In this document: positions 1 through 7,304 of the stretch, piece by piece
Layout of the letters: each line of letters begins with the position of its first letter
Position numbering within the stretch: position 1 is the stretch's first letter
Source: SIG587 sp045649505
Lineage (GTDB): Bacteria; Bacillota; Clostridia; Oscillospirales; Acutalibacteraceae
Assembly (NCBI GenBank): GCA_045649505.1
Contig: JAZRQA010000052.1
Location: forward strand, 1-25,792
Direction: 5' to 3'
Length of the DNA: 25,792 nt
The notes under the pieces: generated by a model
Told to the model about the DNA's origin: nothing
Databases searched by the model: none
Seen by the model: the letters and a program-made list of their open reading frames with translations, nothing else
Position numbers and translations under genes: made by a program

Positions 1-57
1 ATAACAGGTTGCCGGGCATCACAGGGCCTGTCCCTCCGCCACTCTTGATAAGGAACA
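1..57 (-). promoter_or_regulatory. S-box (SAM-I) riboswitch, 5' part, cut by window edge
   Basis: Read on the minus strand, this stretch carries the conserved S-box core: TTATCAAGAGTGGCGGAGGG, then ACAGGCCC, then GATGCCCGGCAACC. This matches the P1 start, kink-turn side and GCAACC block of SAM-I riboswitches. The rest of the aptamer and the controlled gene lie beyond the left edge. By family knowledge the target should be a methionine, cysteine or SAM synthesis or transport gene. A matching promoter sits just upstream at 73-100. Confidence 0.88.
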
Positions 58-72
58 TATTCTTTTTTTATT

Positions 73-100
73 ATTTTATCATAAATAAGCGGTTTGTCAA
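73..100 (-). promoter_or_regulatory. Sigma-A promoter of the S-box leader
   Basis: On the minus strand TTGACA (95-100) and TAAAAT (73-78) are separated by 16 bases, with an extended TGA just before the -10. Transcription would start near 66, about 10 bases before the S-box core. The -35 overlaps the stop codon of ribU (97-99), so the two units are packed with no spacer and no separate ribU terminator is visible. Confidence 0.7.
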
Positions 101-678
101 CTGCGAATTTTGCCGAAAGCGCGGTTTAAAGCAAAATAAACCGGATAAAACGGCAAAAGACTCAGCGCTGCTTTGACGGTATTAAGCAATGTCGAACCCA
201 CAACTCCCGCAAAAATGCTTGCCCAGGTTATTGGAATACCCACAAGTGAAAAGTAAATGGGCGTGAGAGCCGCGTTAAGCAGCCATCCCGCTAATATGGT
301 TGCTAAAACGCCTGCGGCAGCAGAAGTGAAATATACAGCGGGAGATAGTTTATCTTTTTTAAGCCATTTTGAAAAGCTTTTACTGCAAAGACAGACGGTA
401 AGTATCATTGCTGAGCCTATACCTATGTTCATAAGCTCTCCTATCCCAACGGTGGTGGTGCGGAAAAGATGAATCGCGTTTTTTATAATCTCCACCGCAA
501 TGCCTGCCGCGGGGCCCATCATTATACCGCTGAGCACTGCAGGCATATCGGAAAAATCTATTTTAAGATAATCAACACCCGGTACCAACGGGATTTCGGG
601 AAAGAACATATAAATAACCGTTGCAAGGGCACTCATAACACCCACTACACAAAGTTTTATTGTGTGACGTTTTGTCAT
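97..678 (-). CDS. ribU: Riboflavin ECF transporter substrate-binding S component RibU
   Basis: This is a 193-residue integral membrane protein that captures riboflavin and works with a shared ECF energising module (EcfA/A'/T) not encoded here. Its N-terminus, with a KLCVVGVMSALATVIYM helix followed by the FPEIPLVPGVDYLKIDFSDMP segment, is typical of RibU. Length and about six hydrophobic helices fit S components. The start ATG at 676-678 is preceded by AAGGAG about 8 bases away. Independent support comes from the leader, which contains an FMN riboswitch and a terminator, so FMN should shut off transcription. The gene is monocistronic. Membership in the ECF S-component family is certain; the riboflavin specificity rests on riboswitch plus sequence and is strong. 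Confidence 0.93.
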   Translation of the reverse strand: MTKRHTIKLCVVGVMSALATVIYMFFPEIPLVPGVDYLKIDFSDMPAVLSGIMMGPAAGIAVEIIKNAIHLFRTTTVGIGELMNIGIGSAMILTVCLCSKSFSKWLKKDKLSPAVYFTSAAAGVLATILAGWLLNAALTPIYFSLVGIPITWASIFAGVVGSTLLNTVKAALSLLPFYPVYFALNRAFGKIRS

Positions 679-696
679 AACAGTTTCTCCTTAAAG

Positions 697-724
697 AAAA
701 AAATTCCACCCAAACAGGGCGGAA
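697..724 (-). terminator. Riboswitch-controlled intrinsic terminator before ribU
   Basis: On the minus strand an 8-bp stem (TTCCGCCC/GGGTGGAA, one G-U pair, 704-711 with 717-724, loop TGTTT) is followed at once by seven T residues (697-703). It lies between the FMN aptamer and the ribU RBS, so it is the expression platform. FMN binding is expected to favour this hairpin and stop transcription. Confidence 0.85.
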
Positions 725-751
725 ATACGGTTACATTTAAATAAAATATAC

Positions 752-864
752 CCGTCCTCTTTCATCCGGACTGTACCGTCGGCTTTGGAATTTCACCAAA
801 TCAACCGCAAATGCGGCTCGCGGGCTATACCGCCGGTGGGGAATTTCACCCCGCCCTGAAGACA
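752..864 (-). promoter_or_regulatory. FMN riboswitch (RFN element)
   Basis: The minus strand shows nearly all conserved RFN blocks in order: GGGCGGGGTGAAATTCCCCA, CCGGCGGTATAGCCCGCGAG, then GGTGAAATTCC, GCCGACGGTACAGTCCGGAT and GAAAGAGGAC. P1 pairs GTCTTC with GAGGAC. It lies directly after a promoter and before ribU. The known ligand is flavin mononucleotide, and this copy acts by transcription termination (see 697-724). Confidence 0.97.
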
Positions 865-869
865 CTATT

Positions 870-898
870 ATTATATGCCGTCACATAAGCTTTGTCAA
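870..898 (-). promoter_or_regulatory. Consensus sigma-A promoter for the RFN-ribU transcript
   Basis: TTGACA (893-898) and TATAAT (870-875) on the minus strand have exactly 17 bases between them, a perfect consensus match. The start point near 863 coincides with the first base of the FMN aptamer, so the transcript begins with the riboswitch. Confidence 0.88.
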
Positions 899-912
899 CA
901 GTAATTTTTATG

Positions 913-941
913 TTGCTTTAATTATAATAATGTGATAAAAT
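913..941 (+). promoter_or_regulatory. Sigma-A promoter of murI operon
   Basis: TTGCTT (913-918), 17 bases, then TAAAAT (936-941) with an extended TG one base before the -10. It is divergent from the ribU promoter, 15 bases away, and reads into murI, the DUF1934 gene and argS. Confidence 0.6.
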
Positions 942-972
942 ACTATAGTATATGTAAATGAGGAGGATGGTT

Positions 973-1791
973 ATGGCAGATTCACGCCCTATAGGTGTTT
1001 TTGATTCGGGACTCGGCGGGCTCACGGTTGTTAAAGAGCTTGCAAAGCTGTTACCGAATGAAGATATAGTTTACTTTGGCGACACTGGCCGTGTACCCTA
1101 CGGTACGAGAAGCCGTGAAACAATAGAAAAGTATGCCATACAGGATGAGAAATTTCTTCTTCAAAATAATGTAAAGCTTATTGTTGCCGCCTGCGGTACG
1201 GTAAGCTCGGTTGCCGCTCACACGGGTGATATGTTACCTGTTCCCTTTGTTGGGGTTGTTAAGCACGCTGTTAAAGCGGCTGTACAGGCAACCAAGAACA
1301 AAAAAATAGGTGTTATAGGCACTGCCGCCACCGTAAACAGCGGTGCGCACGAAAAATACATTAAAGAGCTTTTGCCCGAAGCGCAGGTTACTGCCAACAA
1401 CTGCAATCTTTTTGTTCCTTTAGTTGAGGAGGGGTGGATAAGCCAAAACGATGTAATTGCGGTTGAAACCGCGGCAAGGTATTTAGAGCCTATTCAGGCA
1501 GCAGGAGTTGATACCCTTATTTTAGGCTGTACCCACTACCCTGTTCTTGAAAAAATAATTGCCAAAATTATGGGAGATAAGGTAACGCTTATAAATATGG
1601 GTGTTGCCACTGCACAGTATGTTGCACAAAGGCTTAAGATTGACGGCATTGCAAACAGTGCGAAAAATCAAGGCACACACATCTTTTATGTAAGTGACAA
1701 GCCCGATACATTCAAGGCGCAGGCGCAAATACTGCTTGGTAAAAGCATTTCAGACGATGAAGTTAAGCAGGTGGATATTAACACAATATGA
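973..1791 (+). CDS. murI: Glutamate racemase MurI
   Basis: This cytoplasmic enzyme interconverts L- and D-glutamate to supply D-Glu for peptidoglycan. Family motifs are present: FDSGLGGLTVV at 10-20, YFGDTGRVPYG at 35-44, the first catalytic Cys74 in AACGTVSS and the second, Cys186, in LILGCTHYP. The usual ACNT motif reads ACGT here, so the conserved Asn is Gly. The start was set at ATG 973 because AGGAGG (961-966) lies 6 bases before it; an upstream in-frame ATG at 958 would put the RBS inside the gene. At 272 residues it has family length. It is first in an operon and overlaps the next gene by ATGA. Close relatives include aspartate racemases, but the motif set favours MurI. Confidence 0.94.
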   Translation: MADSRPIGVFDSGLGGLTVVKELAKLLPNEDIVYFGDTGRVPYGTRSRETIEKYAIQDEKFLLQNNVKLIVAACGTVSSVAAHTGDMLPVPFVGVVKHAVKAAVQATKNKKIGVIGTAATVNSGAHEKYIKELLPEAQVTANNCNLFVPLVEEGWISQNDVIAVETAARYLEPIQAAGVDTLILGCTHYPVLEKIIAKIMGDKVTLINMGVATAQYVAQRLKIDGIANSAKNQGTHIFYVSDKPDTFKAQAQILLGKSISDDEVKQVDINTI

Positions 1792-2219
1792 AGGATGTTT
1801 TAATTACAATAAAGAGCTGCCAATATTTTCAAGCAAACGGTGAGAACGATAGCATTGAGCTGACCACCGTAGGAAAATTGGGAAAGAAGCGAAACAGTTA
1901 CTACCTTTCATATGATGAAAGCGAAGCAATAGGTGCAAAGGATGTAAAAACAATTTTACGCATAGAAAATAATAAGCTTGTTACGCTTAACAGAACAGGC
2001 TCCATAGGCGGCAGACTTGTGGTTGAAAGTGGAAAGCGCAATACCTGTTTTTACGATATGCCTGAGGGAAGTCTTGCTATAGGAATTTACGGCAAAACCG
2101 TAGAAAGTGATATGACCGACAACGGCGGACGGCTTTTTATGAGCTACACCATTGATGCTCATACAAACTTAATAAGCGAAAATACGGTAGAAATTACTGT
2201 GAAAGAGGTTAAACAATAA
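1788..2219 (+). CDS. DUF1934 (YwiB-like) beta-barrel protein
   Basis: This 143-residue cytoplasmic protein resembles the DUF1934/YwiB family, predicted to form a calycin-like beta-barrel. It alternates short beta-strands with Gly turns, for example TRTGSIGGRLVVESGKR-like and MPEGSLAIGIYGKTV segments, and ends in a charged strand. Biochemical function is unknown. It starts inside the murI stop (ATGA overlap at 1788-1791) and its TAA overlaps the argS ATG by one base, so it is translationally coupled to both. The same order next to argS occurs in Bacillus (ywiB-argS), which supports the family call. No signal peptide or membrane segment is visible. Confidence 0.8.
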   Translation: MKDVLITIKSCQYFQANGENDSIELTTVGKLGKKRNSYYLSYDESEAIGAKDVKTILRIENNKLVTLNRTGSIGGRLVVESGKRNTCFYDMPEGSLAIGIYGKTVESDMTDNGGRLFMSYTIDAHTNLISENTVEITVKEVKQ

Positions 2220-3904
2220 TGTCAATACTTGTGCAAAAAGCAAAGAATCAAATTGAAAATGCTTTTATATTAGCGGCAAAGGCTGCAATAGAAAAGGGCG
2301 AATTGTGTTCAGCGGAGCTTACCCCCTTTTCGGTTGAGATTCCCGCAAACCGCGGCCACGGCGATTATGCTATAAACGCCGCTATGGCGTGGGCAAGATT
2401 ATTTAAACTCCCGCCCAGAAAAATTGCTGAAATCTTAACTGCAAATGCGGATTTTCAGGATACCTACATTGACCGTTTTGAAATAGCGGGACCAGGGTTT
2501 ATAAATCTGTTTTTAAAGGACTGCTACTATGCAGATATTCTGCTTGACATCGTTGCAAAGGGTGATGGTTACGGCAGAAGTGATTATGGTGAAGGCAAAA
2601 AGGTTCTTGTAGAGTTTGTATCCGCAAACCCGACAGGACCTATGCACATAGGTAATGCTCGCGGCGGCGCCCTTGGTGATTGCCTTGCAAGCGTGCTTGA
2701 TTTTGCGGGCTATAAGACCGAGCGCGAGTTTTACATTAACGATGCAGGCAACCAGATAAACAAGTTCGGGCTTTCTCTGGATTTGAGATATTTACAGCTT
2801 TTTAGAGATGATATCGAAATGCCTGAGGACTCCTACCACGGTGCTGATATTGTTGCGCACGCTAAAGCGTTTGCCGAAATTCACGGCGACAAATATGTTA
2901 ACGAGGACGAAGCCGAGCGCAGGAAGGCATTAGTTGAATTCGCTCTGCCTAAAAATATTCAGGGACTTCACGATGACCTTTTAAAATACCGTATCGAATA
3001 TGATACCTGGTTCAAAGAAAGCTCACTTCACGCAAGCGGTGAAACAAAACGTATTATTGAGCTATTAAAGGAAAGCGGACACACGTATGAACAGGAGGAT
3101 GCCCTATGGTTCAAGGGCAGCGACTTCGATACCGAGGACTTTGTGCTTGTGCGCTCCAACGGCGTTCCTACCTATGTTGTACCCGATATCGCTTACCACT
3201 ACAACAAGCTTGTTACGCGTAACTTCGATAAAGCTATAGATATTTTAGGTGCCGACCATCACGGTTATGTTCCCCGTCTTAAAGCAGCGCTTACGGCTCT
3301 TGGAGTTGATGCAAGCCGACTTGATGTTGTGCTTATGCAGATGGTACGCCTTGTACGTGACGGTGAGGTTATTAAGGCCTCCAAGCGTTCGGGCAAAGCT
3401 ATTACCCTTGTTACCCTCCTTGACGAGGTGCCCATTGATGCGGCTCGTTTCTTCTTTAATCTGCGTGAGGCAAACTCTCACTTTGATTTTGACCTTGATT
3501 TAGCCGTTGAGCAGTCTAATCAAAACCCTGTTTACTATGTTCAGTACGCCCACGCCCGTGTATGCTCCATTGCAAGGAACCTGCAGGCAGAAGGAATTGT
3601 AATAAGAGATTGCACACCTGCTGAGCTTGAAAAACTTAACACCCCTGAGGAGCGCGAGCTTATTCTCTGCCTTGCCGCCTTTACCGACGAGGTAATAAAC
3701 GCCGCCAAAGCATACGATCCGACTAAGATTACCCACTATGCAAGTGAGGTTGCCACGCGCTTCCATAAGTTCTACTCAGTTTGCCGCGTTAAGGGCATTG
3801 AGGAGCCGCTTATGCAGGCAAGGTTAAAGCTGTGCGCCGCAACTGCAACGGTTATTAGAACCGCTCTGAGCATATTAAATGTCAATGCACCCGAAACAAT
3901 GTAG
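2219..3904 (+). CDS. argS: Arginyl-tRNA synthetase
   Basis: A class I aminoacyl-tRNA synthetase charging tRNA-Arg. The N-terminal Arg-tRNA-synthetase domain (about 1-100) is followed by the HIGH-type signature in FVSANPTGPMHIGNARGG (HIGN at 143-146). A degenerate KMSKS loop, KASKRSG, lies near 386, and a DALR anticodon-binding domain starts around YVQYAHARVC. KMSKS degeneration is normal for this family. The 561-residue length is typical. The ATG overlaps the stop of the preceding gene by one base, with GAGG about 9 bases upstream. It is the last gene of the murI operon and ends before two hairpins at 3911-3987. No T-box leader is seen, so expression depends on the operon promoter. Confidence 0.97.
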   Translation: MSILVQKAKNQIENAFILAAKAAIEKGELCSAELTPFSVEIPANRGHGDYAINAAMAWARLFKLPPRKIAEILTANADFQDTYIDRFEIAGPGFINLFLKDCYYADILLDIVAKGDGYGRSDYGEGKKVLVEFVSANPTGPMHIGNARGGALGDCLASVLDFAGYKTEREFYINDAGNQINKFGLSLDLRYLQLFRDDIEMPEDSYHGADIVAHAKAFAEIHGDKYVNEDEAERRKALVEFALPKNIQGLHDDLLKYRIEYDTWFKESSLHASGETKRIIELLKESGHTYEQEDALWFKGSDFDTEDFVLVRSNGVPTYVVPDIAYHYNKLVTRNFDKAIDILGADHHGYVPRLKAALTALGVDASRLDVVLMQMVRLVRDGEVIKASKRSGKAITLVTLLDEVPIDAARFFFNLREANSHFDFDLDLAVEQSNQNPVYYVQYAHARVCSIARNLQAEGIVIRDCTPAELEKLNTPEERELILCLAAFTDEVINAAKAYDPTKITHYASEVATRFHKFYSVCRVKGIEEPLMQARLKLCAATATVIRTALSILNVNAPETM

Positions 3905-3910
3905 TAATAA

Positions 3911-3942
3911 AACGGCTATCTCGGTTAAATGAGATAGCCGTT
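3911..3942. terminator. Perfect 12-bp hairpin between argS and gap
   Basis: AACGGCTATCTC (3911-3922) pairs perfectly with GAGATAGCCGTT (3931-3942) over an 8-base loop. The flanks are A/T-rich on both sides, but neither has a long T-run. It sits between convergent argS and gap and probably stops read-through in both directions. Confidence 0.65.
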
Positions 3943-3955
3943 AAAATTATATAAG

Positions 3956-3987
3956 AAAAAGCAGATGCCGCTTTGACATCTGCTTTT
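3956..3987. terminator. Second bidirectional terminator between argS and gap
   Basis: AAAAGCAGATG and CATCTGCTTTT flank the loop CCGCTTTGA. On the plus strand the arm ends in TTTT and continues AATTTTT. On the minus strand the arm ends in CTTTTTC. It serves gap on the minus strand, whose stop is 16 bases upstream, and backs up argS. Confidence 0.8.
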
Positions 3988-4002
3988 AATTTTTGTGTTA
4001 AC

Positions 4003-5013
4003 TTAGATCTCTGCGAAGTATTTAATGGTACGAACCATCTGGCTGGTGTAGGAGTTCTCGTTATCATACCAAGAAACAACCTGTACCTGATAGGTGTCAT
4101 CATCAATCTTAGCAACCATGGTCTGAGTAGCATCGAAGAGAGAGCCGTATCTGATACCGATAACATCGGAAGAAACGAGCTGCTCCTCGGTGTAGCCGAA
4201 GGACTCGCTGGAAGCAGCCTTCATGGCAGCATTAACGCCCTCAACGGTGATGTCCTTACCCTTAACAACCGCAACGAGAAGAGTGGTAGAACCGGTGGGA
4301 ACGGGAACACGCTGAGCAGAGCCGATGAGTTTGCCGTTAAGCTCAGGAATAACAAGGCCGATAGCCTTAGCAGCGCCGGTGGAGTTAGGAACGATGTTAA
4401 CTGCAGCAGCGCGAGCGCGGCGAAGGTCACCCTTTCTGTGAGGACCGTCAAGAACCATCTGGTCGCCGGTGTAGGCGTGAACAGTGGTCATGATACCGCT
4501 CTGGATAGCAGCGTAATCGTTAAGAGCCTTGGCCATAGGAGCAAGACAGTTGGTGGTGCAGGAAGCAGCGGAGATGATGGTATCCTCAGCAGTGAGGGTA
4601 TTCTCGTTTACGCTGTAAACAATAGTAGGAAGATCCTTGCCTGCGGGAGCAGAAATAACAACCTTCTTAGCACCTGCATCGATATGAGCCTGAGACTTCT
4701 CTTTAGAGCAGTAGAAGCCGGTGCACTCGAGAACTACGTCTACACCGATTTCGCCCCAAGGAAGATCTGCAGCGTTCTTTTCAGCATAGATCTTGATGGT
4801 CTTACCGTCAACAGTGATGCTGTCCTCACCTGCAACTACGGTATCAGCAAGAGCATATCTGCCCTGTGCAGAATCGTACTTGAGAAGATGAGCAAGCATA
4901 GCGGGGCTGGTAAGGTCGTTAATAGCAACGATCTCATAACCCTGAGCACCGAACATCTGACGGAAAGCCAGACGGCCGATACGACCGAATCCATTAATAG
5001 CAACTTTAACCAT
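4003..5013 (-). CDS. gap: Glyceraldehyde-3-phosphate dehydrogenase, type I
   Basis: This glycolytic enzyme oxidises glyceraldehyde-3-phosphate with NAD+ and phosphate to 1,3-bisphosphoglycerate in the cytoplasm. The N-terminal Rossmann motif INGFGRIGR (6-14) is followed by IND at 31-33, whose Asp is typical of NAD-preferring enzymes. Catalytic Cys152 lies in SCTTNC and the partner His179 in TTVHAYTGDQ. Length is 336 residues, as expected. The start ATG has GGAGGT 7 bases upstream. It has its own promoter (5044-5072) and terminator and is monocistronic; no pgk or tpi follows in this window. G+C-rich third positions suggest high expression. Confidence 0.98.
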   Translation of the reverse strand: MVKVAINGFGRIGRLAFRQMFGAQGYEIVAINDLTSPAMLAHLLKYDSAQGRYALADTVVAGEDSITVDGKTIKIYAEKNAADLPWGEIGVDVVLECTGFYCSKEKSQAHIDAGAKKVVISAPAGKDLPTIVYSVNENTLTAEDTIISAASCTTNCLAPMAKALNDYAAIQSGIMTTVHAYTGDQMVLDGPHRKGDLRRARAAAVNIVPNSTGAAKAIGLVIPELNGKLIGSAQRVPVPTGSTTLLVAVVKGKDITVEGVNAAMKAASSESFGYTEEQLVSSDVIGIRYGSLFDATQTMVAKIDDDTYQVQVVSWYDNENSYTSQMVRTIKYFAEI

Positions 5014-5043
5014 TGGAAAAACCTCCTAAATTTATATGTTCTT

Positions 5044-5072
5044 ATTTTAACCCAAAATTACAAAATTTGCAA
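5044..5072 (-). promoter_or_regulatory. Sigma-A promoter of gap
   Basis: On the minus strand TTGCAA (5067-5072), 17 bases, TAAAAT (5044-5049). The leader to the gap ATG is short, about 25 bases, and contains the strong RBS. Confidence 0.65.
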
Positions 5073-5160
5073 GTTGTTTTTGTTTATTTTTTAACGAAAT
5101 TTGATTTTTTAAAGAAGTTTGGAAAAAACTATTAAATACTTGAAGAAAAAGGGGTCTGTT

Positions 5161-5733
5161 TTGGTGATTTTTACACCTCAATTTTATGATATTTTCCTCT
5201 CACGCCGTCGCGAATGGCTTGCAGATAAATTTTCAAAAGGCGAAAGCCGCATATGTTACCTTAAAATGCTTAAGAAGATTACCTTAAAACAGGCACTTTT
5301 AAGAGATGTTTTTTCTTTTCGTACCGATATAGCAAAATATACCGATAAAATTTTCGGGGCGTGTGTTTTTTATTTTCTTAAAAACAATCGTTTCCTTTCA
5401 ACATCACTAAACGGTAGCGGTATTTTTTATACCGATGTAACGCTTTATGAGCTATTAATTTTTGAGCTTTTATATTCTGGATTTAAAAATGGTTATTGTA
5501 AAATTGAATTTGAGTTTTGCAACGGCTTTGTAATACTTCGCACCTTCCCTTGTCAGCTTTCAAAAGCAGCAATAAAACTGACCTCAAAGCTCAAGGGCAT
5601 AATTGTTCACAAGGAAAACAGCGTATGGGTTAAAATCCCAAATTTGTCTAAAACAGACTATAATGCACCGAAAAGAAATGAAACGGACCGCATAAACGAT
5701 CCGTTTTCGCCTATAAATTATTATTTTGTTTAA
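5161..5733 (+). CDS. Unrecognised protein, faintly histidine-kinase-ATPase-like
   Basis: I do not recognise this gene. The reading frame is open from 5119. TTG at 5161 has AAAAAGGGG 6 bases upstream and is the best start, giving 190 residues; TTG 5119 has a weaker AAAGAAG. No signal peptide or clear membrane helix is present. The N-terminal half is basic (LSRRREWLADKFSKG). The segment DVTLYELLIFELLYSGFKNG followed by two beta-strands resembles the N-box helix and following sheet of GHKL ATPases (ELLLNALKHG-type), but the key Asn and the Gly-rich ATP lid boxes are absent. The C-terminal tail is polar. It is AT-rich, monocistronic, divergent from gap, and its last 23 bases overlap the convergent COG2509 gene. 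The function is open; it could be a degenerate sensor or scaffold. Confidence 0.6.
   Translation: MVIFTPQFYDIFLSRRREWLADKFSKGESRICYLKMLKKITLKQALLRDVFSFRTDIAKYTDKIFGACVFYFLKNNRFLSTSLNGSGIFYTDVTLYELLIFELLYSGFKNGYCKIEFEFCNGFVILRTFPCQLSKAAIKLTSKLKGIIVHKENSVWVKIPNLSKTDYNAPKRNETDRINDPFSPINYYFV
5681..5706 (-). terminator. Terminator of the flavoprotein operon
   Basis: On the minus strand AAACGGATCG and CGGTCCGTTT form a 10-bp stem (one G-U) with loop TTTATG, then CATTTCTTTT. It lies 5 bases after the stop at 5711. The plus-strand version has an A-C mismatch, so the minus direction is favoured. It sits inside the last codons of the convergent unknown gene. Confidence 0.6.
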
Positions 5734-7294
5734 ATATTACCGCCTCGGCGCAACGAAGGCCGTCAACAGCTGCCGACATTATGCCGCCCGCATAGCCTGC
5801 ACCCTCTCCACACGGGTAAAGCCAGTCGGCAAATTCGCTTGTGTAATCCTCACCGCGAAGTATTCTAACGGGAGATGAACTGCGGGTTTCAGGAAAGGAT
5901 AAAAGTGCGCCGGGGCTTGCAAAGCCATGAAGTTTTTTATCCAATGCCATTATACCCTCCTTAAGACTTTCGGCAACAAAGGCGGGTAAAACGTCCTCAA
6001 CCCTTGCCTGCTGTGTATCGGGCTTAACGGTTGGAGCAACAACATCGTCGCCATCATACTCCAGATTTAAAAATTCGCCAAGCCGCTGTATCGGTACGGC
6101 ACCGCGAGTGAGTTTAAAGGCGCGCTTTTCTATCTCACGCTGAAAATACATTCCGCAAAGCGCTCCATTATCGGGCAAATCTGAGGGTTCGACCCCTACA
6201 AGCACTGCACTGTTGGCATTTTTACCGCTTCTTGAGGAATTACTCATTCCGTTGGTTACAATACCGCCCATCTCACTTGATGCATTCACAACCTCACCGC
6301 CCGGACACATACAAAAGGTGTAAACACCTCTGCCGTTTTCAAGGTGCACTGCGAGTTTATAATCTGCCGCTTTAAGTGCAGGGTGGTCTGCAAATTGGCC
6401 GTATAAAGCCGTATTTATATCGGCTTGCTTATGTTCAATCCTTACCCCCACTGAGAAAGGCTTTTGCTTCATTGGCACGCCTATTTTTAAAAGCTGTTCA
6501 AAGGTGTCCCTTGCGGAATGACCTATAGCAAGGATAAGTGAAGAAAATTCTATTTTTAATTTGTCTGCCCCTTTTTGGACAATAATAAATTTTTCCTTTT
6601 TATTGATATCGACTAGGGTTGACAAAAAATAGATGCTACCGCCAAGCTTTAAAATTTCGTTACGAATATTCTTTACAATATCACAAAGTATATCCGTGCC
6701 TATATGGGGCTTGGCATCAATAAGTATATCCTTTGGAGCTCCAAATGATACGAATGACTCAAGTACAGCGCGGCAGCGTGGGTCCTTTATCCCTGTATTA
6801 AGCTTTCCGTCAGAAAAGGTTCCTGCTCCACCTTCACCAAACTGGACATTGCTGTTCTCATTGAGCTTGCCATGTTCAAAAAATTCTTTTATACTGCGAG
6901 TTCTTTGTTCTACCGCCTCGCCTCGCTCAATAACAATAGGGTTAAGCCCTGCACGCGCAAGGGCAAGGGCGGCAAACATTCCAGCGGGACCAAAGCCTAC
7001 AACAACAGGCGTTTTTTTAGGAACATTATTTGCCTTTTTCCATATGTATTTTTGAGCAATGTATATCTGGGCATTTTTAGTCTTTTTTATCAGTGCCGCC
7101 TCATCGAGCATAACCTCAACTAAAAGGGATACGCAAAAGTGAACATTATCCTTTTTTCGTGCATCAACGCTTTTACGGAAAAGCGAGCAGGAAACAATAT
7201 TTTTTTCGTTCACCTTAAGAAGCCTTGAAACAATAGGCTTTAAACTGTTAAAATTCGTATCAAGAGGTAATTTTACGTTTGTTAAAAGAATCAT
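5711..7294 (-). CDS. COG2509-type FAD-dependent dehydrogenase
   Basis: A 527-residue flavoprotein of unknown substrate. A roughly 90-residue N-terminal alpha/beta domain precedes the FAD-binding motif VVVGFGPAGMFAALALARAG (GxGxxG at 100-105) and the ERG acidic end. The family hallmark GEGGAGTFSDGKL is at 153-165. The mid region SSLILAIGHSARD fits the second dinucleotide-binding segment, and the C-terminus CGEGAGYAGGIMSAAVDGL closes the FAD site. Length fits COG2509 proteins. It follows the HI0933-type gene after 10 bases, with AAAGGAG overlapping that gene's TAA, so the two are coupled. A role in cytoplasmic redox or in reduction of an unidentified substrate is an inference from the fold only. 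Confidence 0.88.
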   Translation of the reverse strand: MILLTNVKLPLDTNFNSLKPIVSRLLKVNEKNIVSCSLFRKSVDARKKDNVHFCVSLLVEVMLDEAALIKKTKNAQIYIAQKYIWKKANNVPKKTPVVVGFGPAGMFAALALARAGLNPIVIERGEAVEQRTRSIKEFFEHGKLNENSNVQFGEGGAGTFSDGKLNTGIKDPRCRAVLESFVSFGAPKDILIDAKPHIGTDILCDIVKNIRNEILKLGGSIYFLSTLVDINKKEKFIIVQKGADKLKIEFSSLILAIGHSARDTFEQLLKIGVPMKQKPFSVGVRIEHKQADINTALYGQFADHPALKAADYKLAVHLENGRGVYTFCMCPGGEVVNASSEMGGIVTNGMSNSSRSGKNANSAVLVGVEPSDLPDNGALCGMYFQREIEKRAFKLTRGAVPIQRLGEFLNLEYDGDDVVAPTVKPDTQQARVEDVLPAFVAESLKEGIMALDKKLHGFASPGALLSFPETRSSSPVRILRGEDYTSEFADWLYPCGEGAGYAGGIMSAAVDGLRCAEAVIFKQNNNL

Positions 7295-7304
7295 TTATGC
7301 TCCT

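Noticed and set aside
958..972. Upstream ATG for murI
   Set aside because: It would place AGGAGG within the coding sequence; ATG 973 has ideal spacing.
3374..3394. Missing KMSKS in ArgRS as a possible defect
   Set aside because: A degenerate KxSK loop is normal for many arginyl-tRNA synthetases.
3973..5094. Long plus-strand open frame (373 codons) antisense to gap
   Set aside because: gap on the minus strand has full catalytic motifs, RBS and promoter. The antisense frame has no recognisable protein and arises from the biased codon use of gap.
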